DNA of 64,000 nt, from assembly GCF_900182815.1 (NCBI RefSeq), contig NZ_FXUA01000004.1, positions 62,001 through 126,000 of the forward strand, in the 5' to 3' direction. The notes beneath the pieces are model-generated. The model saw only the letters and a program-made list of their open reading frames with translations. It did no database searches and was not told the DNA's origin. Position 1 is the stretch's first letter; every line of letters begins with the position of its first letter. The position numbers were made by a program, and so were the translations under genes. Shown here piece by piece: positions 24,629 to 33,084 of this stretch. This DNA comes from Algoriphagus winogradskyi (GTDB taxonomy: Bacteria; Bacteroidota; Bacteroidia; Cytophagales; Cyclobacteriaceae).

Positions 24629-25846
24629 TTGAACCTTTCCTATTTCATTGCCAAAAGAATCAGTTTCAAGAAAGCTGGTGGGTTTTCGGCCACTATACAT
24701 AAAATTGCAGTAGGAAGCCTAGCGCTTGGGCTTGCAGTTTCTCTTGTTTCCTTTATGGTTTTGGGAGGTTTTCAAAGCACTGTTTCCGAAAAAGTCTACG
24801 GCTTCACAGGTCACTTTCAAGTGCAGCGATTCACAATGAGTAATGCATTCGAAGAGGCTCCATTTTCTTTAAATTCAGAGTTTAATAAAACTTATCATGA
24901 ACTTCCGTTCATTACCAAGGTTCAGTCTTTTGCTCACAAAGCGGCTTTAATCAAAGGTGACGAAGAAGTAGAAGGTGTATTGATGAAGGGTGTGGGTCAG
25001 GATTTTGATACGCTAGGATTCAAAAAGTATGTGGTTGATGGTAGAATGCTTCAGATTCCTGATGAAGGAACAAGCAATGAAGTGATGCTAAGCCAATTCA
25101 TTGCTAATAAACTTTTGTTAAAAGTTGGAGATAAGATCACCCTATATTTTGTACAAGATCCCCCGAGATATAGAAGAGTCGAAGTAGTAGGAATCTTTCA
25201 AACCTATCTTGAAAACTTTGATGAGAAGATTATAATTGGTGAGCTACAAACGATCAGAAATCTAAATGACTGGAGAAAAGATCAGGTAGGTGGTATGGAA
25301 ATTTTCGTCGATGACTTTAACAATACTGAATCATACTCAACTCTTATAGAGGATTATATGGATTATGATTTAAAGTTGATTAAAAGTAAAGATAAATTTT
25401 TAGAGATCTTTGACTGGCTGAGTCTGTTGGATAACAATGTCTATGTGTTCATTGGCTTGATTGGCTTTGTAGCAATCTTTAATATGGGGGCAATCCTCTT
25501 TATTTTGATCATGGAACGAACCCAAATGATCGGCTTACTCAAAGCTTTGGGTTCTACTAATCAACAAATTCGAAGGATATTCTTTTGGAATGGAATCAAC
25601 ATCCTGCTGCGGGGAATGCTTATAGGGAATGCAATTGGATTAGGAATCGGTTTTTTGCAAGATAAATTCAGACTTATCCCATTAGATGCTGAAAGCTACT
25701 ACATGAGCTATGTCCCAATCGATTGGAATTGGATAGCATTTATTTCTATAAATATTGGGATTGTTCTGCTTACTGCAGCCGTATTATGGATACCTGTTAT
25801 GGTGATCTCAAAGGTAGACCCTATTCGGTCGATCCGCTTTGATTAG
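24629..25846 (+). CDS. ABC transporter permease of the LolC/FtsX type
   Basis: 405-residue integral membrane protein with one N-terminal helix (about 20-45), a large periplasmic MacB_PCD-like domain (about 46-265) and three C-terminal helices of the FtsX domain (about 270-300, 320-345, 370-400). NLSYFIAKRISFKKAGGFSATIHKIAVGS at the start is shared by lipoprotein-releasing LolC/E-type permeases of Bacteroidota, usually without a neighbouring ATPase gene. The only initiation codon near the conserved N-terminus is TTG at 24629. Lipoprotein release is plausible; other MacB-like roles cannot be excluded. Confidence 0.85.
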   Translation: MNLSYFIAKRISFKKAGGFSATIHKIAVGSLALGLAVSLVSFMVLGGFQSTVSEKVYGFTGHFQVQRFTMSNAFEEAPFSLNSEFNKTYHELPFITKVQSFAHKAALIKGDEEVEGVLMKGVGQDFDTLGFKKYVVDGRMLQIPDEGTSNEVMLSQFIANKLLLKVGDKITLYFVQDPPRYRRVEVVGIFQTYLENFDEKIIIGELQTIRNLNDWRKDQVGGMEIFVDDFNNTESYSTLIEDYMDYDLKLIKSKDKFLEIFDWLSLLDNNVYVFIGLIGFVAIFNMGAILFILIMERTQMIGLLKALGSTNQQIRRIFFWNGINILLRGMLIGNAIGLGIGFLQDKFRLIPLDAESYYMSYVPIDWNWIAFISINIGIVLLTAAVLWIPVMVISKVDPIRSIRFD

Positions 25847-26576
25847 CCTGATAAGGATTGAAAATACTTTTGATTTTCATTGATATTACACCAAATCCAG
25901 CTTCCTTAAAAATACCTGGACTCATCTTGGACAACCCTTTAGTTCGGTCAGTGAAAATAATTGGGATTTCTACCAGCTTAAATCCTAGTTTCCAAGAGGT
26001 AAATTTCATTTCTATCTGGAATGCATAGCCTACAAATCGAATCTCGTCAAGTTTGATTCCTTGCAATACTGATTTATGATAGCATTTGAATCCTGCTGTG
26101 GCGTCTTTGACAGGTAGTCCGGTGATGAATTTTACATATACGCTGGCGAAGTAGGACATCAATACTCTGCCCATAGGCCAGTTTACAACATTCACTCCTG
26201 TAATGTACCGTGAACCAATGGCGAGGTCAAAACTCCGGTCTGCACATGCTTCATAAAGTCGAATTAAGTCATTAGGATTATGTGAAAAATCGGCATCCAT
26301 TTCGAATATGAAATCATAATCCTTCTCTAAAGCCCATTTAAAGCCTTTGATGTAGGCTGTTCCTAAGCCTAACTTTCCCTTCCGTTCTAGTAGATGAAGC
26401 CTATCAGGAAAAACAACCTGTTGACTTTTTACCAAATTCCCGGTTCCATCCGGACTCCCATCGTCGATCACTAATAACTCAAATCCACCCTCCAGATTCA
26501 TGACCGCGTGGATCATGTCTACGATGTTTTCCTTCTCATTAAAAGTTGGGATTATGACGAGTTTACGATGGTTCAT
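25821..26576 (-). CDS. Polyprenol-phosphate mannosyltransferase-like GT2 glycosyltransferase
   Basis: 251 residues from the ATG at 26576 (MNHRKLVIIPTFNEKENI). GT-A fold: IPTFNE, LLVIDDGSPDGTG for nucleotide sugar, EMDADFSHNP with the metal-binding DxD and RFVGYAFQIEM toward the C-terminus, all characteristic of dolichol-phosphate mannose synthases (DPM1-like). Bacterial members make polyprenyl-phosphate mannose or glucose as a donor for protein or envelope glycosylation. The 3' end overlaps the convergent permease gene by 26 bases. Confidence 0.9.
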   Translation of the reverse strand: MNHRKLVIIPTFNEKENIVDMIHAVMNLEGGFELLVIDDGSPDGTGNLVKSQQVVFPDRLHLLERKGKLGLGTAYIKGFKWALEKDYDFIFEMDADFSHNPNDLIRLYEACADRSFDLAIGSRYITGVNVVNWPMGRVLMSYFASVYVKFITGLPVKDATAGFKCYHKSVLQGIKLDEIRFVGYAFQIEMKFTSWKLGFKLVEIPIIFTDRTKGLSKMSPGIFKEAGFGVISMKIKSIFNPYQANQSGSTE

Positions 26577-26656
26577 AGCTAGGGCAAAGGCCAAAAGTAA
26601 GGCTAAAGACCGATTTTAGAAGAGTGGTGACTATAAATTTTGGTTAAAGTATAGAT

Positions 26657-27553
26657 TTGAGTAAAAATTTAGCAAGAATGATCCATGTAGCTATTGTAAG
26701 TTATTTCTCAGTTGGGGCGTATGATAACAATACACTCGATGAAAATCAAATGTTGTCCGAAATTCTATCCGAACACCAAATTCCTCATAAGATTGTAAGT
26801 TGGTCTGATCCTGAAGTTAAATGGGAGCAGTTTTCTCTCTTGCTAATCAAGTCAACATGGGATTATTTTGACTTTTACCCTGAATTTTTGACTTGGATAG
26901 ACAAAATCAAAAAGCTGGGCATCCCTGCCTTAAATAGCATGGATACTATTCGTTGGAATTCTTCGAAAAGATATCTTCTGGAAATTGCATCTAAAGGTTT
27001 TCCAGTAATTGCTGGGATGATTTTAGAAAAGGGACTGCCATTAGTAAAAGAAAAAATAGCTTCAAAAATTAAAACTGAAACTTGGGTTGTTAAGCCCTTA
27101 GTGAGCGGCGGAGCGAAGAATACCCTGAAAATTAGTGGGAACGATTGGGATCAACATATTGAAAAAATTCAAGCATGGGTGAATGAAGAAGCATTCCTGG
27201 TCCAACCTTTTGTCCCTGAAATAGAACGGGTAGGAGAGTATTCACTTATTTTTTTCAATGGAAAGTTTTCCCATGCAGTACTGAAAACTCCAGCAAGCAA
27301 AGATTTCCGGGTTCAACATTATTTTGGAGGAACGATAAAACCGATTCACCCATCATCTTCTATGCTGGCTTCATGCCAAAATCTCATAGATGAATTCGCC
27401 TCAGAAAGCCTATATGTCCGAGTAGATGGGGTGGAAATAGATGGCGAGTTCCACTTAATGGAACTGGAAATGATCGAGCCGTACTTGTTTTTAGGATTGA
27501 GTGAGCAGGCTGTTAGTAATTATAAGAAAGCTATTATGGAGCGGTTGAGATAG
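26657..27553 (+). CDS. ATP-grasp domain protein of unknown specificity
   Basis: About 298 residues from TTG 26657, or 291 from ATG 26678 (MIHVAIVSYFSV), which I favour. It has an ATP-grasp fold: a pre-ATP-grasp N-terminal domain, WVVKPLVSGGAKNT (phosphate/ATP binding), LVQPFVPEIERVGEYSL and MELEMIEPYLFL with the acidic metal ligands. The overall pattern resembles the glutathione-synthetase-like branch that includes DcsG of cycloserine synthesis and many orphan enzymes. Such enzymes join a carboxylate to an amine or thiol with ATP. No partner gene indicates the product. Confidence 0.75.
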   Translation: MSKNLARMIHVAIVSYFSVGAYDNNTLDENQMLSEILSEHQIPHKIVSWSDPEVKWEQFSLLLIKSTWDYFDFYPEFLTWIDKIKKLGIPALNSMDTIRWNSSKRYLLEIASKGFPVIAGMILEKGLPLVKEKIASKIKTETWVVKPLVSGGAKNTLKISGNDWDQHIEKIQAWVNEEAFLVQPFVPEIERVGEYSLIFFNGKFSHAVLKTPASKDFRVQHYFGGTIKPIHPSSSMLASCQNLIDEFASESLYVRVDGVEIDGEFHLMELEMIEPYLFLGLSEQAVSNYKKAIMERLR

Positions 27554-27588
27554 CAGCTTTGAAGTTTTAAGATTTCTTTATTTCGAGA

Positions 27589-28320
27589 TTAATTAGCTGC
27601 TGCCAAGCCTAAATAATTTAAGCATTGTTGCTTTTTTGCCAAAGCTTCCGTGTGCTTAGGGTTTTGCGCCAGCACAGCATCAAAATCCTCTAAAGCCCAT
27701 TTTAAAAAACCTGCATTCATATAGGCAAACCCACGATTGTAGCGGCCTACCATGTTATTTGGTTCTCTGCTGACATAAGAATTAAAGGAAGCTGCGCATC
27801 CCAAGGCATCTCCCTGATAAGCTAGAGCCATTCCTGTGTAGTAATAAACCTGGGCATAATCAGGATTCAAATCTGTTGCTTTTCTTAGAAACTCCTCAGC
27901 TTTTTTGAACTTACCATTCATTAACATCGTCCGACCAAGGAGATACATAATGTCAAAATCTTCGGGATTTAATGTAGCAGCTCGAAGAATCATGGATTCT
28001 GCATTTTCATAATCCTTTTGCTCAAAAAGTAGTTTAGCCAAACCTCCATACCCGTGGGCATATTCCTTATCTATGGATATGATTCGCTCGTAGTCTGATT
28101 TGGACTTTTCTATTTCTCCCAGCTCTTCGTAGCACCTCGCACGAATATGCAATGCTTTTATATCAGTGACGTTAAAAAAAAGGTATGAATTCAAATGTGA
28201 AATTGCCTCCTCATATTGCCCATTATTGAATTGTTGCTCAGCCTTTTGAAGACTACTGGAGCAAGAGCTGCCTATAATTAGTATTAAAAGGATAGGTAAG
28301 GTACGTAAAAGTCGTTTCAT
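27589..28320 (-). CDS. TPR-repeat lipoprotein
   Basis: 243 residues, type II signal peptide with lipobox IGSSC (about residue 20), then at least five tetratricopeptide repeats from about residue 28 to the end (for example EEAISHLNSYLFFNVTD, AEEFLRKATDLNPDYAQVYY, ALEDFDAVLAQNPKHTEAL). TPR lipoproteins are scaffolds for protein-protein contact in the envelope. It is encoded directly after the hisB terminator on the same strand, so it needs its own promoter or depends on read-through of the his terminator. Confidence 0.85.
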   Translation of the reverse strand: MKRLLRTLPILLILIIGSSCSSSLQKAEQQFNNGQYEEAISHLNSYLFFNVTDIKALHIRARCYEELGEIEKSKSDYERIISIDKEYAHGYGGLAKLLFEQKDYENAESMILRAATLNPEDFDIMYLLGRTMLMNGKFKKAEEFLRKATDLNPDYAQVYYYTGMALAYQGDALGCAASFNSYVSREPNNMVGRYNRGFAYMNAGFLKWALEDFDAVLAQNPKHTEALAKKQQCLNYLGLAAAN

Positions 28321-28332
28321 GACTAAATGAAC

Positions 28333-28384
28333 AAAAAAATAGGGATTAGGAAAAACTTTCTATGTGAAATTTTCCTAATCCCTA
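28333..28384 (-). terminator. Strong intrinsic terminator of the hisGDCB operon
   Basis: A perfect 15-bp stem (28340-28354 with 28370-28384) around a 15-base loop is followed, reading the minus strand, by seven T's (28339-28333). It lies 56 bases past the hisB stop and only 13 bases before the ATG of the TPR lipoprotein gene. Confidence 0.9.
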
Positions 28385-28440
28385 CGAAATTTTCAGAAAT
28401 AACCCTTTCGCATGTAGAAAAGACTATACTCTGCTGGTTA

Positions 28441-29538
28441 TTAAAGAACTCCCTTCGTACTTGGAAGTTGGTTGATATTTCTACGATCACGCATTACAGC
28501 CATTTTTATAGCTCTCGCAAAAGCCTTAAAAATCGCCTCTATTTTATGATGTTCATTATCTCCTTCTGCTTTTATATTCAGATTGCACTTGGCAGTGTCA
28601 GAAAAGGACTTGAAGAAATGGAAAAACATCTCTGTAGGCATGTCGCCCACCTTCTCACGCTTGAACTCAGCATCCCACATCATCCAAGGCCTTCCGCCAA
28701 AGTCAATTGCTGCCTGTGCCAGTACATCATCCATAGGAAGTAGAAACCCGTATCGATAGATTCCTTTTTTATCTCCAAGAGCTTTTAAATAAGCTTCTCC
28801 AAGCGCTAATCCTGTATCTTCTATTGTATGATGCTCGTCAATATGTAGGTCACCATTTACTTTAATCTCTAGATCTGTGCTTCCATGTTTGCCTAGTTGC
28901 TCAAGCATGTGATCAAAGAAATGCAAGCCAGTTTTGATATCACAGTGGCCGTTGCCATCTAGATTTAGCTTGATATAAATATCAGTTTCTGAAGTTTTAC
29001 GGATTACCTCGGCTGATCTAGGAGGCATTTTCAAAAACTCATAAATCTCATCCCAGTTCGTTGTGCTCAACGCTGCATTTTCTACTTTTTTTCCAATGAA
29101 AATCGCCTTGGCTCCAAGATTCTCGGCAAGCTTCACATCTGTAAGTCTATCTCCGATTACATAGGAGTTAGCCAAGTCATATTCATCAGAAAAATATGCT
29201 GTCAGAAGACCAGTGTTTGGCTTTCGGGTTGGTGCATTTTCACTTTCAAAAGTCTTGTCGACGTGTATTGCTTGGAAGAATACATTCTCTTGTTCCAGCG
29301 TTTTTAGCATTTTAAATTGTGCTGGCCAAAAGGTGTTTTCAGGAAATGAATCGGTTCCTAACCCATCCTGATTGGTAACCATGACCAATTCATAATCAGT
29401 CTCTTCAGCAATTTTGCGAAGGTTAGAAATCGCCTTCGGCAAAAACTCTAACTTTTCTAAGCTATCTACTTGAAAATCAGTTGGTGGTTCTTTGATGATG
29501 GTTCCATCACGATCTATAAAAAGGACTTTCTTTTTCAT
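28441..29538 (-). CDS. hisB: Bifunctional histidinol-phosphatase/imidazoleglycerol-phosphate dehydratase
   Basis: 365-residue fusion catalysing two non-consecutive steps of histidine synthesis. N-terminal HAD phosphatase (about 1-165) with FIDRDGTI (D9, D11), and C-terminal IGP dehydratase (about 170-365) with the manganese-binding boxes [24 protein letters not shown] and [15 protein letters not shown]. The fused form is typical of enterobacteria and Bacteroidota. It is the last gene of hisG-hisD-hisC-hisB, three bases after hisC, and the transcript then meets a strong terminator. Confidence 0.97.
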   Translation of the reverse strand: MKKKVLFIDRDGTIIKEPPTDFQVDSLEKLEFLPKAISNLRKIAEETDYELVMVTNQDGLGTDSFPENTFWPAQFKMLKTLEQENVFFQAIHVDKTFESENAPTRKPNTGLLTAYFSDEYDLANSYVIGDRLTDVKLAENLGAKAIFIGKKVENAALSTTNWDEIYEFLKMPPRSAEVIRKTSETDIYIKLNLDGNGHCDIKTGLHFFDHMLEQLGKHGSTDLEIKVNGDLHIDEHHTIEDTGLALGEAYLKALGDKKGIYRYGFLLPMDDVLAQAAIDFGGRPWMMWDAEFKREKVGDMPTEMFFHFFKSFSDTAKCNLNIKAEGDNEHHKIEAIFKAFARAIKMAVMRDRRNINQLPSTKGVL

Positions 29539-29541
29539 GGT

Positions 29542-30609
29542 TTACAGGTTATAGCTTTCTTCATAGATTTTTTTCAAAGCATTTATAAAGGCTTCATTCT
29601 CGGCTCTAGTTCCCACAGAGATTCGAAGGCATTCCTCGCAAAGCTGTACTTTTGATCTATTCCTGACAATGATTTTTTCTTCAATCAAATCGTCGTACAC
29701 ATGGCTAGCATTAGGTATTTGTACCAAAAGGAAGTTGGCATGTGAAGGATGGATTTTTTGCACAAAATCCAGTTTGCTCATTTCTTTTTTAAGGAAATCA
29801 CGTTCCTGAAGTATATCGGCAATCATAGAATTGACCTTATCTACTTTTTGTATTGCAGCCAAGACAGTCTCCTGAGTCAATCCAGAGATATTATAAGGTG
29901 GCTTAATACGATTTAGAATTTTGATCATTTTTTTACTGGCAAAAGCCATCCCAAGTCGTAGAGAAGCGAGTCCCCAGGCTTTTGAGAAAGTTTGCATTAC
30001 CAGGAGATTTCCGAATTCTTCCATGTGGGTAGTAAAGCTTGGCTCATCACTGAAGTCAATATAAGCTTCATCCACAACGACCAAGCCTCTGAATTCGCGA
30101 AGCAACCTTAGTATATCTTCACGGTGTACCTTATTTCCACTTGGGTTATTCGGTGAGCAGACGAAGATAATCTTGGTATTTTCGTCGACTGCTTTCAAAA
30201 TCAAATCCGGCTGAAGCTGGAAATCTGGAGTCAATGGGATTTTGCGTGTTTCCACATCATTGATTCCTGCACTCACCTCATACATTCCGTAAGTAGGAGG
30301 AAGTAGGATTACATTGTCTTTTCCAGGATTGCAAAATGCTCTAAATAGCAAGTCTATCGCCTCATCAGAGCCATTTCCTAAGAAGATTTGGGATGCTTTC
30401 ACCTTCTTGATTTTGGCGATTTCATCCTTTAGTTCCAACTGATAGGGATCAGGATAGCGATTATAATCTGCATCTGTCACTGATCCGTATGGGTTTTCAT
30501 TTGCATCCAAAAATATGCCCTCTTTGCCGGTATATTCATCACGAGCGGAGGTATATGGAAGAAGGTTTACGATGTGAGGTCTAAGTAATGGGGTTAAGTC
30601 AAACTTCAT
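29542..30609 (-). CDS. hisC: Histidinol-phosphate aminotransferase
   Basis: 355-residue PLP enzyme converting imidazole-acetol phosphate and glutamate to histidinol phosphate. Class I/II aminotransferase fold with LGNGSDEAIDLLFRAF, CSPNNPSGN, VVDEAYIDFS and the PLP-lysine box TFSKAWGLASLRLG. The length and the N-terminal YTSAR..Y segment fit HisC. Its ATG overlaps the hisD stop by four bases, showing coupled translation. Confidence 0.96.
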   Translation of the reverse strand: MKFDLTPLLRPHIVNLLPYTSARDEYTGKEGIFLDANENPYGSVTDADYNRYPDPYQLELKDEIAKIKKVKASQIFLGNGSDEAIDLLFRAFCNPGKDNVILLPPTYGMYEVSAGINDVETRKIPLTPDFQLQPDLILKAVDENTKIIFVCSPNNPSGNKVHREDILRLLREFRGLVVVDEAYIDFSDEPSFTTHMEEFGNLLVMQTFSKAWGLASLRLGMAFASKKMIKILNRIKPPYNISGLTQETVLAAIQKVDKVNSMIADILQERDFLKKEMSKLDFVQKIHPSHANFLLVQIPNASHVYDDLIEEKIIVRNRSKVQLCEECLRISVGTRAENEAFINALKKIYEESYNL

Positions 30610-31901
30610 TTCTTCTGTTTTTTAAGATGTTTGAGTCTTATTGATACGGCATTTTTGTGTGCCTCTAGTAATTCATTTTCTGCCATTATTTCAATGGTAG
30701 GTCCTATGTTTTTCAATCCTTCAGGAGAGATTTTTTGATAGGTGATTTTCTTCACAAAGCTATCCAGAGATACGCCACTATAATTTCTTGCATAGCCGTA
30801 AGTCGGCAATGTATGATTTGTACCGGATGCATAATCCCCGGCTGATTCCGGTGTGTAGTTTCCAATGAAAACAGATCCTGCATTATAAACGGCATTGACT
30901 GCTTCATCTTCCTGCGCAACACTTATAATCAAATGCTCTGGTGCGTAGAAATTTATAAGTTCCATAGCTTTTTCTGGGCTGTCAATAATCACAGCTCTGG
31001 AATTTGCAAGAGCTTTTTTAGCAATATCCTTCCTCGGTAGCTCTTCCAGTTGCTCATCTATTTCTTTGATGACTCGCTTCGCAAATTTCTCAGTATCAGT
31101 CACCAAAATAACCTGGCTATCCACGCCATGCTCTGCCTGTGAAAGTAAATCTGCAGCTACAAAGGCTGGATTTGCTGATTCATCTGCATAAACCAAAACT
31201 TCTGAAGGCCCAGCAGGCATGTCTATAGCAACTCCATACTTGGTAGCTATTTGCTTTGCAGCAGTTACAAACTGGTTTCCAGGGCCAAAAATTTTGTCCA
31301 CTTTGGGTACGCTTTCAGTTCCAAAAGTCATTGCAGCAATCGCCTGAGCTCCGCCTACTTTTACGATTTTGGTGATACCAATTAGCGAAGCAGTGTAGAG
31401 TATTGCAGGATGGATTTTCCCCTCTTTGCTCGGAGGTGAGCAAAGCACAATTTCCTTGCATCCTGCCAAGATCGCGGGAATTCCAAGCATTAATACCGTA
31501 CTGAAAAGAGGTGCCGTTCCTCCTGGGATATACAAACCAACTTTTTGGATAGGTACACTTTTCCTAATACAAACAACTCCAGGCATCACCTCATCCACCA
31601 ACTCTGGCGTAGCCTGGGCCCTATGAAATCGCTCAATATTAGCTTTAGCAACGTTTATAGCTTCTTTTAAAGAAGGAGATAATGCAGCCGAAGCTGCTTG
31701 AATTTCTATTTCCGAAGGGAAAAGAGATTCTAATTCTACATGATCGTATTCCATAGCGAACTTGAAAAGGGCTTTGTCGCCATTTCTCTTCACCTTTCTC
31801 AGAATAGGTTTTACGATCTTATTGATCTGCTTGGTTTTGAACGTTGGTCGAGCCAACTGCTTTTTCCAAGTGCCTTGATTAGGATTATGCAGGATATTCA
31901 T
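30606..31901 (-). CDS. hisD: Histidinol dehydrogenase
   Basis: 431-residue zinc enzyme that oxidises histidinol to histidine with two NAD+. Motifs include [44 protein letters not shown], the zinc/substrate boxes [13 protein letters not shown] and [20 protein letters not shown]. Full length. Second gene in the operon, 40 bases after hisG, with hisC overlapping its 3' end. Confidence 0.97.
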   Translation of the reverse strand: MNILHNPNQGTWKKQLARPTFKTKQINKIVKPILRKVKRNGDKALFKFAMEYDHVELESLFPSEIEIQAASAALSPSLKEAINVAKANIERFHRAQATPELVDEVMPGVVCIRKSVPIQKVGLYIPGGTAPLFSTVLMLGIPAILAGCKEIVLCSPPSKEGKIHPAILYTASLIGITKIVKVGGAQAIAAMTFGTESVPKVDKIFGPGNQFVTAAKQIATKYGVAIDMPAGPSEVLVYADESANPAFVAADLLSQAEHGVDSQVILVTDTEKFAKRVIKEIDEQLEELPRKDIAKKALANSRAVIIDSPEKAMELINFYAPEHLIISVAQEDEAVNAVYNAGSVFIGNYTPESAGDYASGTNHTLPTYGYARNYSGVSLDSFVKKITYQKISPEGLKNIGPTIEIMAENELLEAHKNAVSIRLKHLKKQKK

Positions 31902-31941
31902 TTGATTTCTGGGCTAGGGTTATACAAATAGCTTTGCAGAA

Positions 31942-32802
31942 TTAAAGAATCATCTTTTCTATAGGAACGACTAGTATTCCTTCTGCACCGGCAGCTCTGA
32001 GTTCTTCGATATTTTCCCAGAATTGATCTTCATTCAATACTGAGTGCACAGATGACCAGCCTTCTTGAGCAAGTGGCAATATCGTAGGGCTACGCATACC
32101 AGGAATCAAGCTTATAATTCGCTCAATGGATTCATTTGGTGCGTTTAGTAGCACGTATTTGCTGCTTTTCCCTTTCTGAACCGCATTGATTCTAAAGAGT
32201 AATTTTTCCGCGATCTCCTTTTTCCAATCTGGCAAATCGTTATTTGCGATCAGGACAGCCTCGGATTTGAAGATCTCTTCTACTTCTTTCAGCCCGTTCA
32301 TCATCAGTGTGGAGCCAGAGCTGACTATATCGCAGATTCCTTCCGCTAATCCTATGCTTGGAGCGATCTCAACCGAACCTGAAATTTCGTGAATGTCTGC
32401 GTTGATATTTTGGCTTTTAAGGTAATCTCCAAGGATTTTTGGGTAGGATGTAGCAATGTTTTTTCCTTCGAAAAACTCTACTCCGTTATATTCCTGACCT
32501 TTTGCTACAGCAAGGGAAAGTCGGCACTTAGAGAATCCTAAAGCCTTCATTGTAGTGACATTCTTGTCTTTCTCTACCACCTCATTCTGACCTACAATAC
32601 CTAAGTCAGCTACTCCATCAGCTACATAGCCTGGAATATCGTCGTCACGAAGAAACAAGAATTCGATTGGGAAATTGGTGGAAGTGGACTTGAGTTTGCC
32701 CGTTCCATTATAAAATTTGATGCCACATTCTTTGATGAGGCTGAGTGAATCGTCAGATAGTCTGCCGCTTTTCTGCACGGCAATACGGATAATTTTTTCC
32801 AT
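31942..32802 (-). CDS. hisG: ATP phosphoribosyltransferase (long form)
   Basis: First committed enzyme of histidine synthesis, 286 residues, so it is the long form with a C-terminal ACT-like regulatory domain (about 210-286) that binds histidine; no HisZ is needed. Features: RIAVQKSGRLSDDSLSLI, DIPGYVADGVADLGIVGQ, and EICDIVSSGST-like PRPP loop (LAEGICDIVSSGSTL). It is the promoter-proximal his gene. The roughly 190-base leader upstream contains a histidine-rich leader ORF and hairpins, so both feedback and attenuation control are likely. Confidence 0.97.
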   Translation of the reverse strand: MEKIIRIAVQKSGRLSDDSLSLIKECGIKFYNGTGKLKSTSTNFPIEFLFLRDDDIPGYVADGVADLGIVGQNEVVEKDKNVTTMKALGFSKCRLSLAVAKGQEYNGVEFFEGKNIATSYPKILGDYLKSQNINADIHEISGSVEIAPSIGLAEGICDIVSSGSTLMMNGLKEVEEIFKSEAVLIANNDLPDWKKEIAEKLLFRINAVQKGKSSKYVLLNAPNESIERIISLIPGMRSPTILPLAQEGWSSVHSVLNEDQFWENIEELRAAGAEGILVVPIEKMIL

Positions 32803-32846
32803 GTTGGCAAGTTACGCTATGAAATAAAAGATTGTAAGTAAATAAT

Positions 32847-32880
32847 GGTGAAAAGCGGAATCCCTATCATCGGCTTCACC
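32847..32880 (-). promoter_or_regulatory. Hairpin in the his leader just before hisG
   Basis: On the plus strand GGTGAAAAGC (32847-32856) faces GCTTCACC (32873-32880): a 6-bp stem extended by a GC pair across a two-base bulge. It is 45 bases upstream of the hisG ATG and carries an inner GATGAU-type segment that could pair with the His-codon region of the leader ORF, making it part of a candidate attenuation switch. Confidence 0.5.
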
Positions 32881-32894
32881 GTGTGTGTAAAAAT

Positions 32895-32910
32895 ATTCCT
32901 CAGGAGGAAT
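32895..32910 (-). promoter_or_regulatory. Terminator-like hairpin at the end of the his leader ORF
   Basis: In the transcript AUUCCU (from 32910-32905) pairs with AGGAAU (32900-32895), with the loop CCUG containing most of the leader ORF stop codon, followed immediately by AUUUUU. The stem is short (6 bp) but ends in U's, as an attenuator terminator would. A ribosome at the stop codon would mask it, a ribosome stalled at the His codons would cover its 5' side. Confidence 0.5.
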
Positions 32911-32983
32911 GATGGAAATGATGCATCAAGTTGCCTTGATGTGCAGTCGCTAAAAAATCAATATTTCTATTGCTGTTTTCCAT
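32900..32983 (-). CDS. hisL: Histidine leader peptide (candidate attenuator ORF)
   Basis: A 27-codon ORF (ATG at 32983, TGA at 32900-32902) upstream of hisG. The C-terminal half contains five histidines, four of them clustered as H21-H22-F23-H24-H25, followed by two Ser codons and the stop. This is the hallmark of leader peptides that sense charged tRNA-His. The ATG lies only about five bases after the predicted transcription start, so translation would be nearly leaderless. A perfect hairpin CAUCAAG-GCAA-CUUGAUG (32941-32924) lies within the ORF just before the His run and could act as the pause hairpin. The name hisL is given by analogy with enterobacteria. Confidence 0.75.
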   Translation of the reverse strand: MENSNRNIDFLATAHQGNLMHHFHHSS

Positions 32984-32992
32984 TATCGTTGG

Positions 32993-33023
32993 CAAAGATA
33001 GGAGGTGAATGAGAAAATGCAAA
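32993..33023 (-). promoter_or_regulatory. Promoter of the his operon
   Basis: On the minus strand TTTG (33023-33020), a 19-base spacer, and TATCTTTG (33000-32993) match the Bacteroidota promoter consensus completely. The same -7 sequence is used by greA. The start of transcription is expected near 32987-32989, directly before the leader ORF. Confidence 0.75.
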
Positions 33024-33084
33024 TTGAGATGAGTTTTTTTGAAAGTTTGTTGATTACCCAAAACTGATAAGCTAACCACATACT

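Noticed and set aside
24506-24700. 64-codon open frame on the minus strand across the start of the permease gene
   Set aside because: Overlaps the well supported permease N-terminus out of frame and its translation has no family-like pattern.
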